Source: Flavobacteriaceae bacterium
GTDB taxonomy: Bacteria; Bacteroidota; Bacteroidia; Flavobacteriales; Flavobacteriaceae
DNA: 64,000 nucleotides
Assembly (NCBI GenBank): GCA_002723295.1
Contig: PBNP01000002.1
Span: 1-64,000, forward strand
Direction: 5' to 3'
Shown: piece by piece, positions 50,064 to 60,564 of the stretch
How positions within the stretch are numbered: the stretch's first letter is position 1
Layout of the letters: every line of letters begins with the position of its first letter
Translations under genes and position numbers: made by a program
Notes under the pieces: model-generated
What the model was told of the DNA's origin: nothing
Databases searched by the model: none
What the model saw: the letters and a program-made list of their open reading frames with translations, nothing else

Positions 50064-50952
50064 ATTCATATTCAAGTTTTTCTTTTTCACATTTGTAATC
50101 CAGTCGCAGGACAAAACGCCCTTTGCTAAATATAATTTTCAAAATGATTCTTTGTATAACAAAGTTTTAAAGCAAAAGATTGAATCTATTGGGAATACTG
50201 CTAATTATAAAGTTTATCAAGAAATAGCTGAACATGCATATTATTATAAGGATTGGAAAACTGTTATAGAATATTCTCAAAAAAGCATTTCAATATTTCC
50301 AAATGAAAGAGGATTTTTTTTATTAGGTTCTGCTTCAGGATTTGCTTCTTTAATGGAAAATAAGATTAATTCAATTTTTTATTTAAACAAAATGAAATAT
50401 GGTTTTAAAAATTCATATAATTTTAATGCAGAAAATATAGTTTATTTAAAAGCTTTATTACTTTTTTATAGTAAAGTGCCAAAAATTTTAGGTGGCAACA
50501 TGAATTTAGCCTTTAAATATGCCAATGAACTTAAAATGATATCAGAAATTGAAGGATTCCTTGCTTTTGCACATTTAGCTGAAGTCAATAATAATTTTAA
50601 AGAAGCTAAGGAACAATATTTAAATGCAACAAATAGTTTTGACATAATTAATCAAGATTGTAATAACCTTTCATTAGTTGATATAAACAGAAGAAATCTT
50701 TTATATGAACTTTCATATGGTCAAATTAAATTTGGATTTGTTTCTAATAATACAATTTGCATGTTGCAATTTTTAGAATCTTCATACTCATTAAGTGATA
50801 GTTTTCCAAAAAAATGGCTTTATTTAAGATTAGCTAAAGCCTTTTATTTTTTAGGAGAATTAGATAATTATGAAAGTTATATTAATAAGGCAATGCTGAT
50901 AGATCCAGAATTTATTGAAGTAAAGTCATTTCTCAACAATTTAGGGGAATAA
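50056..50952 (+). CDS. TPR-like hypothetical secreted protein
   Basis: Signal-like N-terminus and helical repeat segments ([64 protein letters not shown]). Confidence 0.6.
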   Translation: MYKFIFKFFFFTFVIQSQDKTPFAKYNFQNDSLYNKVLKQKIESIGNTANYKVYQEIAEHAYYYKDWKTVIEYSQKSISIFPNERGFFLLGSASGFASLMENKINSIFYLNKMKYGFKNSYNFNAENIVYLKALLLFYSKVPKILGGNMNLAFKYANELKMISEIEGFLAFAHLAEVNNNFKEAKEQYLNATNSFDIINQDCNNLSLVDINRRNLLYELSYGQIKFGFVSNNTICMLQFLESSYSLSDSFPKKWLYLRLAKAFYFLGELDNYESYINKAMLIDPEFIEVKSFLNNLGE

Positions 50953-50979
50953 TAATTTCTCCAAGTCTAATTAATTCAA

Positions 50980-52284
50980 ATGCTTTTAATTTATACTACA
51001 AAAATTACTCCTAGGATTAGATATATATTTTATCACATTTTTTTCAAAATGTTAAATATTCAAATTAGTCTTACAGATTCAGTTTCAAATTTCGTTGCTT
51101 TTAATAGTCCAAAACTTAGCTATTCAAAGAAACCTTTAGGGAATGAGTTGTTTTTTTCTTCATGTAGTTTATTGTTTGAGCAGGGTATTCAGAATAGTTT
51201 AGTTAAAGTTTTTAAATGGAAAAAATATCCAGTTTTTTTTCAAGTTTCAAGTCAATCCATAATACCATTTGATTTATTTGCAGCAAGTTTCTATTTGATA
51301 ACTAGATATGAGGAACACCTTCCTCATATTAAAAATGTTGAGGGACAATTTACAAGCTCAGAAAGTATAGCAGGAAAAAATAATTTTTTAGATAAACCTA
51401 TTATTGATTATTGGGTTTTAGAATTGAGATCAATTATCAAAGAAAAATTTCCTGAAATCATTATTTCTTCATCCGCATCAAAAAAAATTGTTCCAATACT
51501 TGAGGTTTCAACTGCATACAAATTCAAGTATAAATCAGCAATCTTTTCTGTTTATCAAGCTATAAAATCAATGTGGAAATTAAATTTTGATAATTTATTT
51601 GATCAAATTTTAGTTTTATTTAGATTTAAAAATGATCCATTCTTAGAATATGATTTTATAATAAATTTTTTTAAAAAAAACAACCTATCATTGGTGTTCT
51701 TTTTCAGGTTTACAAAGTATGCATTAGATCATAGCTCTGAATCTATATTCAACTCATCATTTCAATCATTAATTAAGAATATTTCTGATAAGTCTATTTT
51801 GGGGTTATTAGTTTCAGGCTTTGCTCAGAAAAAAGAAAAATTTTTAAAAAAAGAAATAGATGGTTTATTTAATCTTACACATAAAAATTTAAAGAAAGTT
51901 AGACTTAATAATGGGATTATTTCAATTTCTGAAATTTATCCACTTTTAGTGCAACAAGAAATACTTGAAGATTATAGTATGGGTTATAAGGATTCTATTG
52001 GTTATAGAGCTAGTACTTCATTGCCATTTTATTATTATGATTTAATTAATGAAATTAAAACACCGCTTAAAATTTTTCCAATTGTTGCAACAGAAGAGTC
52101 ATTAAAACAAAAAAACGAAACGAAAGGATTTAAAAAAATCTTAGATCTTTATTCTTCTCTACCTCTTCAAAACTCTGTTCATGCCTTTACATTTAGCCCA
52201 AAAGTTATTAGTAAATCAAAAGAAGATATAAATTTACGAGAATCTTTTTTAAAATATATTAGTGAATATAAGAAACGCAAATAG
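50980..52284 (+). CDS. DUF7033/polysaccharide deacetylase-like protein
   Basis: PFDLFAASFYLITRYEEHLPH..., MGYKDSIGYRASTSLPFYYYDL, resembling the flavobacterial polysaccharide-deacetylase-family neighbour of yjjG. Confidence 0.6.
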   Translation: MLLIYTTKITPRIRYIFYHIFFKMLNIQISLTDSVSNFVAFNSPKLSYSKKPLGNELFFSSCSLLFEQGIQNSLVKVFKWKKYPVFFQVSSQSIIPFDLFAASFYLITRYEEHLPHIKNVEGQFTSSESIAGKNNFLDKPIIDYWVLELRSIIKEKFPEIIISSSASKKIVPILEVSTAYKFKYKSAIFSVYQAIKSMWKLNFDNLFDQILVLFRFKNDPFLEYDFIINFFKKNNLSLVFFFRFTKYALDHSSESIFNSSFQSLIKNISDKSILGLLVSGFAQKKEKFLKKEIDGLFNLTHKNLKKVRLNNGIISISEIYPLLVQQEILEDYSMGYKDSIGYRASTSLPFYYYDLINEIKTPLKIFPIVATEESLKQKNETKGFKKILDLYSSLPLQNSVHAFTFSPKVISKSKEDINLRESFLKYISEYKKRK

Positions 52285-52969
52285 AGTGGAAACTATATTT
52301 TTTGATTTAGATCATACATTATGGGATTTTGAAAAAAACTCATACCTAACTTTTAAAAGTATTTTTAGAGAGTATAATTTCCCATTTTCTTTAGAGGAAT
52401 TTCTAAGATTCTATATCCCTATAAATCACATCTATTGGAAAAGCTATTCTCAAGATAAGATAAGCAAGAAAAAGTTGAAAACCATTAGATTAATTAAAAC
52501 TTTCCAATCTTTGAAATATGATTTTAAATTAGATTTAATTAATGAAATTTCGGATGAATATATTAGAAGACTTCCTTTGAAAAAAAAATTGTTTGCAGGA
52601 GCTTTAGATTTAATAAAATTTTTACATTCAAAATATAAATTGTATATAGTAACTAATGGATTTGAAGAAGTTCAATTAAAAAAAATTAAAAATTCAGGAT
52701 TATATCCTTATTTTGAAACAATAATTACTTCAGAAATGGTAGGCAAAAAAAAACCACATCCCAAAATTTTTAGATTTGCACTTTCTTTAGCTAATCAAAA
52801 ACCCGAACAATGTTTAATGATTGGCGATAATACTAAAGCAGATATTTTGGGTGCATTAAGGGTAAATATTCGAGCTATTCATTTTAATTCAAATAAGGAA
52901 CCTAATCATTCATTTTGCCCGATAGTATATAATCATAAAGAGTTATATGAAATGTTTAATTCAAAATAA
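52262..52969 (+). CDS. YjjG-family noncanonical pyrimidine nucleotidase (HAD)
   Basis: IFFDLDHTLWDFEKNS, YIVTNGFEEVQLKKIKNSGL, SEMVGKKKPHPKIF, MIGDNTKADILGA. Confidence 0.93.
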   Translation: MNIRNANRVETIFFDLDHTLWDFEKNSYLTFKSIFREYNFPFSLEEFLRFYIPINHIYWKSYSQDKISKKKLKTIRLIKTFQSLKYDFKLDLINEISDEYIRRLPLKKKLFAGALDLIKFLHSKYKLYIVTNGFEEVQLKKIKNSGLYPYFETIITSEMVGKKKPHPKIFRFALSLANQKPEQCLMIGDNTKADILGALRVNIRAIHFNSNKEPNHSFCPIVYNHKELYEMFNSK

Positions 52970-52974
52970 AAAAT

Positions 52975-53301
52975 ATGTATATAAAAAAAGCTCAAAAAAT
53001 AGTGGATAGTTGGATTTCAGAAAATGGTGTTCGTTATTTTAATGTATTAACAAACATGGCTCAATTAACTGAAGAAGTTGGAGAAGTAGCTAGGATAATT
53101 TCTCGAAGATATGGGGAACAAAGTGAAAAAGAGTCTGACAAAGATAAAGACTTAGGTGAAGAACTTGCAGATGTTCTTTTTGTTGTATTTTGTATAGCTA
53201 ATCAAACAAAAATAGATTTACAAAAAGCTTTTGATATTAGATTGAAAACTAAGAAGCATAGAGATAAAAAGCGCCATAATAAAAATCCAAAACTCCATTA
53301 A
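52975..53301 (+). CDS. MazG-like nucleotide pyrophosphohydrolase
   Basis: LTEEVGEVARIISRRYGE...DLGEELADVLFVVFCIANQTKIDLQKAF. Confidence 0.92.
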   Translation: MYIKKAQKIVDSWISENGVRYFNVLTNMAQLTEEVGEVARIISRRYGEQSEKESDKDKDLGEELADVLFVVFCIANQTKIDLQKAFDIRLKTKKHRDKKRHNKNPKLH

Positions 53302-53303
53302 TA

Positions 53304-54536
53304 ATGGACATCAAGCTTTTTACAGAATCTAATAATTTATATGGAAAAATTTCAATAAATGGGTCTAAAAGTGAATCAAATAGACTGCTTATTTTGAAAG
53401 CTTTATATCCAAACTTAATTTTAAAAAACTTGTCCAATTCAGACGATACTATATTAATTCAAAAAGCACTTAATAATCCAACTAATATTATTGATGTGTC
53501 TCATGCTGGTACTGCTATGAGATTTTTAACAGCATATTATGCATCAAAACCTAATTCTGATATAATTCTTACGGGTTCAAAAAGAATGAAAAACAGACCA
53601 ATTGGAATTTTGGTTGATTCATTAGTTAAAATTGGTGCTTCAATAGAATATTTAGAAAAAGATGGATTTCCTCCATTAAGAATTAATGGAAAAAAATTAT
53701 TAGGAAATTTTTTAAATATATCTGCTTCAGTAAGCAGCCAGTTTATAACTGCATTGATTTTAATCGCTCCTACTACTTCTAAAGGAATGACAATTAATTT
53801 ATTAGATAAAGTTACCTCACAACCTTATATAAATATGAGTATATCGTTGTTGAAGAAATTAGGAATTAATGTTGAAGTTAATAATGATAATAAAATAATT
53901 ATTTATCCAAAAGAAAAAATATCTGCAACTACAATTTCAGTTGAATCTGACTGGAGTTCTGCATCATATTATTATAGTTTGGTTGCATTATCTAATAAAG
54001 CAGAAATTAAATTAAGCGGTTTTAAGAATAGTTCATTACAAGGAGATTCCTGTTTAAAGAAAATTTATAAAAAGCTTGGTGTTTTATCAATTTTTGATCG
54101 AGATTTTTTGATTTTAAAAAAAGATTCTAAAATTAATCTACCAAATGAGATTTCTTTAAATTTAATAGATTCACCTGACCTAGCCCAAACAATATCTGTA
54201 ACATGTTTTGGGTTAGGTGTTGATTGCAAACTAACTGGACTCCATACATTAAAATTTAAAGAGACCGATCGTTTGATTGCATTAAAAAATGAGTTTATAA
54301 AATTAGGGGCAAAGGTATCAATTACTAATGATAGTTTTTATCTAAAATCTTCAAATCAAAACCAAAATGACATGATTAAGATTTCAACATATAATGATCA
54401 TAGAATGGCAATGTCTTTTGCCCCGTTATCTCTTTTTGGTCCAATAATAATTGAAAATTATAAAGTTGTTTCAAAATCATATCCAAATTTTTGGGCTGAT
54501 CTTGAAAGCATAGGATTTAAATCAATAATAAATTAA
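53304..54536 (+). CDS. aroA: 3-phosphoshikimate 1-carboxyvinyltransferase
   Basis: INGSKSESNRLLIL, HAGTAMRFLTAYYA, SVSSQFITALILIAP, LKFKETDRLIAL, DHRMAMSFAPL. Confidence 0.95.
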   Translation: MDIKLFTESNNLYGKISINGSKSESNRLLILKALYPNLILKNLSNSDDTILIQKALNNPTNIIDVSHAGTAMRFLTAYYASKPNSDIILTGSKRMKNRPIGILVDSLVKIGASIEYLEKDGFPPLRINGKKLLGNFLNISASVSSQFITALILIAPTTSKGMTINLLDKVTSQPYINMSISLLKKLGINVEVNNDNKIIIYPKEKISATTISVESDWSSASYYYSLVALSNKAEIKLSGFKNSSLQGDSCLKKIYKKLGVLSIFDRDFLILKKDSKINLPNEISLNLIDSPDLAQTISVTCFGLGVDCKLTGLHTLKFKETDRLIALKNEFIKLGAKVSITNDSFYLKSSNQNQNDMIKISTYNDHRMAMSFAPLSLFGPIIIENYKVVSKSYPNFWADLESIGFKSIIN

Positions 54537-54556
54537 GAATATTTATTCTTAATTAC

Positions 54557-54588
54557 TTGACATAGGCTATTTGTAGATGTTATATTTG
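54557..54588 (+). promoter_or_regulatory. Predicted queA promoter
   Basis: TTG(ACA)-N21 spacer-TATATTTG, 19 nt before the queA ATG. Confidence 0.7.
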
Positions 54589-54607
54589 CAAATTAAAAAT
54601 TAATTAT

Positions 54608-55657
54608 ATGAAATTATCTGATTTTAATTTTGATTTACCAAAAAATTTAGTAGCTGAATATCCTAGTAAAGATAGAGATGAATCTAGACTTTTAGTCTTG
54701 AATCGAAATAATGGAAATATTGAGCATTTAGCCTTTAAAGATGTAATAAATTTTTTTGATGAAGGGGATGTAATAGTTTTAAATAATACAAAAGTTTTTC
54801 CAGCAAGATTATTTGGTAATAAAGAAAAAACAGGTGCTCGAATAGAAGTCTTTTTATTAAGAGAACTTAGTGATGATCAGCGATTGTGGGATGTGTTAGT
54901 TGATCCTGCAAGAAAAATACGAATTGGAAACAAATTATATTTTGGAGAGGATGAATCTTTGGTGGCTGAGGTTATAGATAATACTACATCTAGGGGTAGA
55001 ACTTTACGTTTTTTATTTGATGGCACTTATTCTCAATTTAGAAAAAAGTTAAATGATCTTGGGGAAACTCCACTTCCTAAATATATTAACCGTTCAGTTG
55101 AAGAAGAAGATAAAGAGAGGTACCAAACAATTTATGCAAAACATGAAGGAGCTGTTGCAGCTCCAACAGCTGGCCTTCACTTTTCAAAACATTTGCTCAA
55201 GCGTTTAGAGATTAAAGGGGTAAATCTTGCTGAAATCACTCTTCACGTAGGATTGGGCACCTTTAATCCAGTTGAAGTAGAAGATTTATCTAAACATAAA
55301 ATGGATTCTGAGGAACTAATTATTGATCAAATGGCTGCCAACACAGTAAATAATGCATTAAAAAACAAAAAAAGAATTTGTGCTGTTGGCACAACTGTCA
55401 TGCGTGGTTTAGAGAGTTCAGTTTCATCTATTAAAACATTAAATCCATATAACAGCTGGACTCATAAATTTATTTTTCCTCCTTATGATTTTTCAATTGC
55501 AAATTGTATGATTACTAATTTTCATACTTCAAAATCAACTTTATTAATGATGGTTTCTGCTTTTGCTGATCTTGAAATGATGATGCATGCTTACAATGAG
55601 GCAATAAAGGAAAAATATAGGTTTTTTTCCTATGGAGATGCAATGCTTATTATATAA
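54608..55657 (+). CDS. queA: tRNA preQ1(34) S-adenosylmethionine ribosyltransferase-isomerase
   Basis: [77 protein letters not shown]. Confidence 0.97.
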   Translation: MKLSDFNFDLPKNLVAEYPSKDRDESRLLVLNRNNGNIEHLAFKDVINFFDEGDVIVLNNTKVFPARLFGNKEKTGARIEVFLLRELSDDQRLWDVLVDPARKIRIGNKLYFGEDESLVAEVIDNTTSRGRTLRFLFDGTYSQFRKKLNDLGETPLPKYINRSVEEEDKERYQTIYAKHEGAVAAPTAGLHFSKHLLKRLEIKGVNLAEITLHVGLGTFNPVEVEDLSKHKMDSEELIIDQMAANTVNNALKNKKRICAVGTTVMRGLESSVSSIKTLNPYNSWTHKFIFPPYDFSIANCMITNFHTSKSTLLMMVSAFADLEMMMHAYNEAIKEKYRFFSYGDAMLII

Positions 55658-55664
55658 ATGATTT

Positions 55665-56726
55665 ATGAAAATCAAAAGTAAAATAGATATTCGAGCTCTT
55701 TCATCAAAAGAGCTCGAATCATTTTTTTTAGATATTGGTGAACCATTATATAGAGTAAAACAAGTTGAAAAATGGCTTTGGCAAAAAGGAATATCTTCCT
55801 TTGATCAGATGAAGAATATTTCAAAATTCACTCGCAAAATATTGGAAGAAAATTTTGTAATAAATAATATAAAAGTTGAGTATCATCAAAAAAGTAAAGA
55901 TGGAACAATAAAAAATTCAATTAGACTTTTTGATGGTTTAAAAATAGAGTCTGTTTTGATTCCTACTGAGAATAGAATAACAGCATGTATTTCATCCCAA
56001 GTTGGCTGTAGTTTAGATTGTAAATTTTGCGCAACTTCCAGATTAAAAAGATTAAGGAATTTGAATCCAGATGAAATTTTTGATCAAGTTTTATTAATTA
56101 ATATGCAGGCAAAAAAGTATTATAATAAATCCTTAACAAATATTGTCTTCATGGGCATGGGAGAACCGCTTATGAATTATAACAATGTAGTTAAAGCAAT
56201 TAATAAAATAAGTGCAGTTGATGGATTAGGAATTTCTTTAAAAAAAATTACTTTATCAACATCTGGAATTCCTAAAATGATAAAAAAATTAGCTGATGAC
56301 AAAGTTAAGTTCCAGCTTGCAGTATCACTTCATAGTGCTCGTCAATCAATTAGAGAAAAAATAATGCCATTTACAGTAAATTTTCCTCTAAATGAACTAA
56401 AAGATTCATTAGAATATTGGTATAGTAAAACAAAAAAAAGAGTAACCTATGAGTATATAATATGGAAAGATATAAATGATAAAGATGAAGACATTAAATC
56501 TTTAGTTGAATTTTGTAGTTATATTCCTTCAAAAGTTAATTTTATTGAATATAATAATATAGGCTCAGATGATTTTTTATCAGTAAGTTATAATAAAATA
56601 CTAAGCTATCAAGATGCATTAAAAAGAGCAAACATTACTTCTACAATAAGAAAATCAAGAGGAGAAGATATTAGTGCAGCATGTGGGCAACTAGCAAATA
56701 ATATTTCGCGCAATTCTAAATACTAA
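55665..56726 (+). CDS. rlmN: 23S rRNA (adenine2503-C2)/tRNA methyltransferase, radical SAM
   Basis: DIRALSSKELESFF, YRVKQVEKWLW, CISSQVGCSLDCKFCATS, VFMGMGEPLMNYNNV, SRGEDISAACGQL. Confidence 0.97.
   Translation: MKIKSKIDIRALSSKELESFFLDIGEPLYRVKQVEKWLWQKGISSFDQMKNISKFTRKILEENFVINNIKVEYHQKSKDGTIKNSIRLFDGLKIESVLIPTENRITACISSQVGCSLDCKFCATSRLKRLRNLNPDEIFDQVLLINMQAKKYYNKSLTNIVFMGMGEPLMNYNNVVKAINKISAVDGLGISLKKITLSTSGIPKMIKKLADDKVKFQLAVSLHSARQSIREKIMPFTVNFPLNELKDSLEYWYSKTKKRVTYEYIIWKDINDKDEDIKSLVEFCSYIPSKVNFIEYNNIGSDDFLSVSYNKILSYQDALKRANITSTIRKSRGEDISAACGQLANNISRNSKY
55689..55729 (+). terminator. Hairpin plus T8 inside the rlmN 5' coding region (possible queA terminator/rlmN attenuator)
   Basis: ATTCGAGCTCTTT-CATCA-AAAGAGCTCGAAT-CA-TTTTTTTT. 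Confidence 0.55.
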
Positions 56727-56763
56727 AGTTTGTCTTATTAATTATAGACTATATTTGAAATAT

Positions 56764-57744
56764 ATGAAAATTACTGAGGAAATTAAGGCGCCAATTTATA
56801 AAGAAATGGAAATGTTTGAAAAAAAAATTTTTGAATCCATTTCTTCAAAAGTTGTCTTGTTGAATCGTATAACTAAATTTATAGTTGATAGAAAAGGAAA
56901 ACAAATTCGCCCAATGTTTGTTTTTTTAATTGCAAAACTTTTTTCAAAAAATCAGATAGTAAATGAAAGGACTTATAGAGGAGCAACTATAATTGAATTA
57001 ATTCATACAGCGACTTTAGTCCACGATGATGTTGTAGACAACTCTACTCAGCGAAGAGGATTCTTTTCAATTAATGCTTTGTGGAAAAATAAAATTGCTG
57101 TTTTAGTTGGCGATTATCTTCTTTCTAAAGGACTTTTATTGTCCATAGAGAATGAAGATTTTGATTTACTTAAGATAATTTCTGTAGCTGTTAGTAAAAT
57201 GAGTCAAGGAGAATTATTACAAATAGAAAAATCGCGAATAATGGATATTGACGAGGATATATATTTTAAGATTATTCGTCAAAAAACAGCGTCATTATTA
57301 GCGGCTTGCTGTTCTATGGGTGCTAAATCAGTACATGCAACTGTTGATGAAGTAAAAAAAACATATAAATTCGGAGAATTAATTGGAATGGCATTTCAAA
57401 TAAAAGATGATTTATTTGATTATACTGAAGCTAAAATTGGTAAGCCTACAGGGGCAGATATAAAAGAAAAAAAAATAACACTACCTCTTATTTATGCAAT
57501 AAATGTTGCTGACAAAAAAGATAAAGAATGGATTATAAATGTAATTAAAAACAATACAGGAAATAAAAAAATTGTTAGACAATTAGTTAATAAAGTTATT
57601 GATTTAGGTGGTTTAGAGTATGCGTCTAATTTGATGAATAATTATAAAGATAATGCCTTAGCTCAATTGAATGATTTTCCAAAAAACAAATTTAGACACT
57701 CATTAGAACTTATGGTAAATTATGTTGTTGAACGTAATATATAA
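56764..57744 (+). CDS. Polyprenyl synthetase
   Basis: RKGKQIRPMFVFLIAKL, LIHTATLVHDDVVDNSTQRRG, GMAFQIKDDLFDYT. ATG at 56764 preferred over TTG at 56755. Confidence 0.93.
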   Translation: MKITEEIKAPIYKEMEMFEKKIFESISSKVVLLNRITKFIVDRKGKQIRPMFVFLIAKLFSKNQIVNERTYRGATIIELIHTATLVHDDVVDNSTQRRGFFSINALWKNKIAVLVGDYLLSKGLLLSIENEDFDLLKIISVAVSKMSQGELLQIEKSRIMDIDEDIYFKIIRQKTASLLAACCSMGAKSVHATVDEVKKTYKFGELIGMAFQIKDDLFDYTEAKIGKPTGADIKEKKITLPLIYAINVADKKDKEWIINVIKNNTGNKKIVRQLVNKVIDLGGLEYASNLMNNYKDNALAQLNDFPKNKFRHSLELMVNYVVERNI

Positions 57745-57782
57745 ATCCCTTTCTTTTTTATATTTTTATAATAAAAGTTCCT

Positions 57783-59738
57783 GTGATTTCTAGAGACACT
57801 ATAGATAAAGTTTATGAGACTGCTAAAGTAGAGGAGGTTATTAGTGATTTTGTTTCTCTAAAAAAAGCAGGATCAAATTATAAGGCTTTAAGTCCATTTA
57901 CAAAAGAAAAGACGCCAAGTTTCATGGTTTCACCTGTTAAACAAATTTGGAAAGACTTTAGTAGTGGTAAAGGAGGCAATGTTGTAGCTTTTTTAATGGA
58001 GCATGAGCATTTGTCTTATCCTGAAGCTATTAGGTATCTAGCAAAAAAGTATTCTATTGAAATAGAAGAAACTAGGCAAACAGAATATGAAAAGTCACAA
58101 AATAATGACAGGGAAAGTCTTTATTTGATTTCTAAATTTGCTTGTGAATTTTTTGAAAAATGTCTTTGGAATACTGAAGAAGGCAAATCAATCGGAATAA
58201 CATATTTTAAGGAAAGAGGTTTTGATGATGAAACAATTAAAAATTTTAGACTTGGATATTCTCCAGAACAAAATGATGCATTTTCCTCAATCGCATTAAA
58301 AAAAGGTTATAATGACAACTATATTATTCGATCAGGACTTGTTATTGATAACATAAAAAGAAAGAATAAAATTGATCGTTTTAGGGGAAGAGTGATTTTT
58401 CCAATAAGAAGTTTATCTGGAAGAGTTCAAGGTTTTGGAGGAAGAATACTTAAAAAGAATCTAAAAGCTGCAAAATACATTAATTCTCCAGAAAGTGAGA
58501 TTTATAGTAAGAGCAAGGTACTATATGGATTTTATGAAGCCAAGAAATCAATTGCTAAGGAGGATTGTTGTTATTTGGTTGAGGGATACACTGATGTAAT
58601 TCAACTTCATCAATCAGGTATTTCAAATTCAGTTTCATCTTCTGGTACAGCATTAACTTATGATCAAATAAGATTAATTAAAAGATTAACATTAAATATA
58701 ATAGTGCTTTTTGATTCGGATCCTTCTGGAATTAAAGCTGCTTTAAGAGGTGTAGATCTAATATTAGAACAAGGCCTTAAAGTTAGAATTTGTGTTTTTC
58801 CAGAGGGAGAGGATCCTGATAGTTTTGCAAAAAATAATTCTCCAAGTTTTTTAAAAAATTTTTTAGAAGATAATACTAAAGATTTTATTCAATTTAAAGC
58901 AAATCTTTTATCTAAAGAAAGCATTAATGATCCAATTAAAAAAACATCTATAGTAAGAGATATAATTCATAGCATTTCAAAAATTCCTGATTTAATTCAA
59001 CAAGAGTTTTATTTGAAAAGTTGTTCAGAAATTATGGGGGTAAGTGAAAGAGTATTGTTTAGTGTATTAGCTCAAGAAAAGAATCAATTTATTCGAAATA
59101 AAAATTTTAGACAGAAAAATGTTTTACCAAATAGAATTCACAAAACAGAATCAACAAAACATATTGATAATTCATACAATCTTGAAAAACAGATTATTTC
59201 AATTTTATTACAATTTGGTCATTTAGAGGCAGAATACGAAGAGGTTGTATTAAAAACTAATGAAAATGGTGAAATAACTGAAAGCTTTGAAAATATTAAA
59301 GCAAAAGTTTTTGAAAAGATATTTCTTGATCTTCAACAAGATGAGGTTGAATTAGCAGATCCGAATTTTCGAAATTTATTTCATAGATTAATTTCAGCTT
59401 TTCAAGTAAAAGGAGACTTAGCTATAAATAGTATGCTTTTTAAAGAAAAAAATGATTTAAATACGATTATTACTGATTTATTAATGGATGCTGAAAAATA
59501 TTTTTTACACTCATGGGATACAAAAAATATTTTTGTAAAAAGTAAAACAGATGAATTAGGTCAATTAGTAACTGAAACAATACTTACTTTAAGAAAAAAT
59601 CTTATCAATGAAAAAATAAATAAATTAAAAAGTCAGCTAAGTAGTGGAGATAAAAACCATAAAGACCTTTTAGAAGATATAATTAATTATAATAGGTTGA
59701 AAAAAACTTTATCAAAGAAATTAAACAGGGTTATATAA
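57783..59738 (+). CDS. dnaG: DNA primase
   Basis: VISDFVSLKKAGSNYKALSPFTKEKTPSFMVSP, FRGRVIFPIRSLSGRVQGFGGRIL, YLVEGYTDVI, SSSGTALTYDQIRLIKRL, LFDSDPSGIKAA. Confidence 0.97.
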   Translation: MISRDTIDKVYETAKVEEVISDFVSLKKAGSNYKALSPFTKEKTPSFMVSPVKQIWKDFSSGKGGNVVAFLMEHEHLSYPEAIRYLAKKYSIEIEETRQTEYEKSQNNDRESLYLISKFACEFFEKCLWNTEEGKSIGITYFKERGFDDETIKNFRLGYSPEQNDAFSSIALKKGYNDNYIIRSGLVIDNIKRKNKIDRFRGRVIFPIRSLSGRVQGFGGRILKKNLKAAKYINSPESEIYSKSKVLYGFYEAKKSIAKEDCCYLVEGYTDVIQLHQSGISNSVSSSGTALTYDQIRLIKRLTLNIIVLFDSDPSGIKAALRGVDLILEQGLKVRICVFPEGEDPDSFAKNNSPSFLKNFLEDNTKDFIQFKANLLSKESINDPIKKTSIVRDIIHSISKIPDLIQQEFYLKSCSEIMGVSERVLFSVLAQEKNQFIRNKNFRQKNVLPNRIHKTESTKHIDNSYNLEKQIISILLQFGHLEAEYEEVVLKTNENGEITESFENIKAKVFEKIFLDLQQDEVELADPNFRNLFHRLISAFQVKGDLAINSMLFKEKNDLNTIITDLLMDAEKYFLHSWDTKNIFVKSKTDELGQLVTETILTLRKNLINEKINKLKSQLSSGDKNHKDLLEDIINYNRLKKTLSKKLNRVI

Positions 59739-59746
59739 ATTTTTGT

Positions 59747-60538
59747 TTAAAGAATTTTTTTTGGAATCTTACATATTGGTATGGGCAACATCTTGTGTTG
59801 ATTTTTATTGTTTAATTTTAAATAAATCATTCTTGTAGCAGCCTGTTTTTTTGTAAGGTTTTCGATTGGCACATTATTAGAAATAAGATTCATAGCCTCT
59901 TCAATAGAAGAGTATTTTGCTCCAATTTATTCTTCATCTGTTCGGTTGTCATCCCATAAACCATCTGCAGGAATAGCCTTTTGAATAGAACTAATAATTT
60001 TTAAATGTGAAGCGAGTGAATAAACATCAGATTTCAAGAGGTCAGCAATAGGACATAAGTCTACTGCACCATCACCATGCTTTGTATAAAATCCAATTCC
60101 AAAGTCTTCAACTTTATTACCTGTTCCAACAACAAGAGATTTATAATAGCCTGCAAAATAATACAAGGTAATCATTCTTAATCTAGCCCTTGTGTTGGCT
60201 AAACTTAATAAATCAAGGTTATGTTTATTTTGTTTAATTAATTCACCTTTAAATGATTCAAAAACATTAGTTAATGAATGAGAAATGATTTTAACATTTT
60301 TATAATTCTTTTTTAACCATTTTAAATGCTCCTTAGCTCTAGAAATTTGATTTTTATTTTGATGAATGGACATTTCTATTGCATAAACTGGAAATTCAGT
60401 AAGAGCACATAGTGTAGATGTAACAGCAGAATCAACTCCCCCTGAAACCCCAATAATAAAACCATTTTGATTAGCTTCACTTATATACTTTTTTAACCAT
60501 TCAATTATATGCTCTTTAACTTTTTCTGGGTATTTCAT
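59747..60538 (-). pseudogene. nadE: NAD+ synthetase interrupted by in-frame TAA at 59927-59929 (open part 59927..60538)
   Basis: FIIGVSGGVDSAV, ANTRARLRMITLYY, VVGTGNKVEDFGIGFYTKHGDGAVDLCPIADL, PADGLWDDNRTDEE*IGAKYSSIEEAMNLI...NQHKMLPIPICKIPKKIL*. The frame continues for about 59 codons after the stop. Confidence 0.85.
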
Positions 60539-60564
60539 TTAATAATTATATTATCAATGTAAAT

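Noticed and set aside
59927-59929. Stop-codon reassignment (TAA = Gln) suggested by nadE
   Set aside because: Dozens of other genes in the window end normally with TAA, so a recoded genome is not supported.
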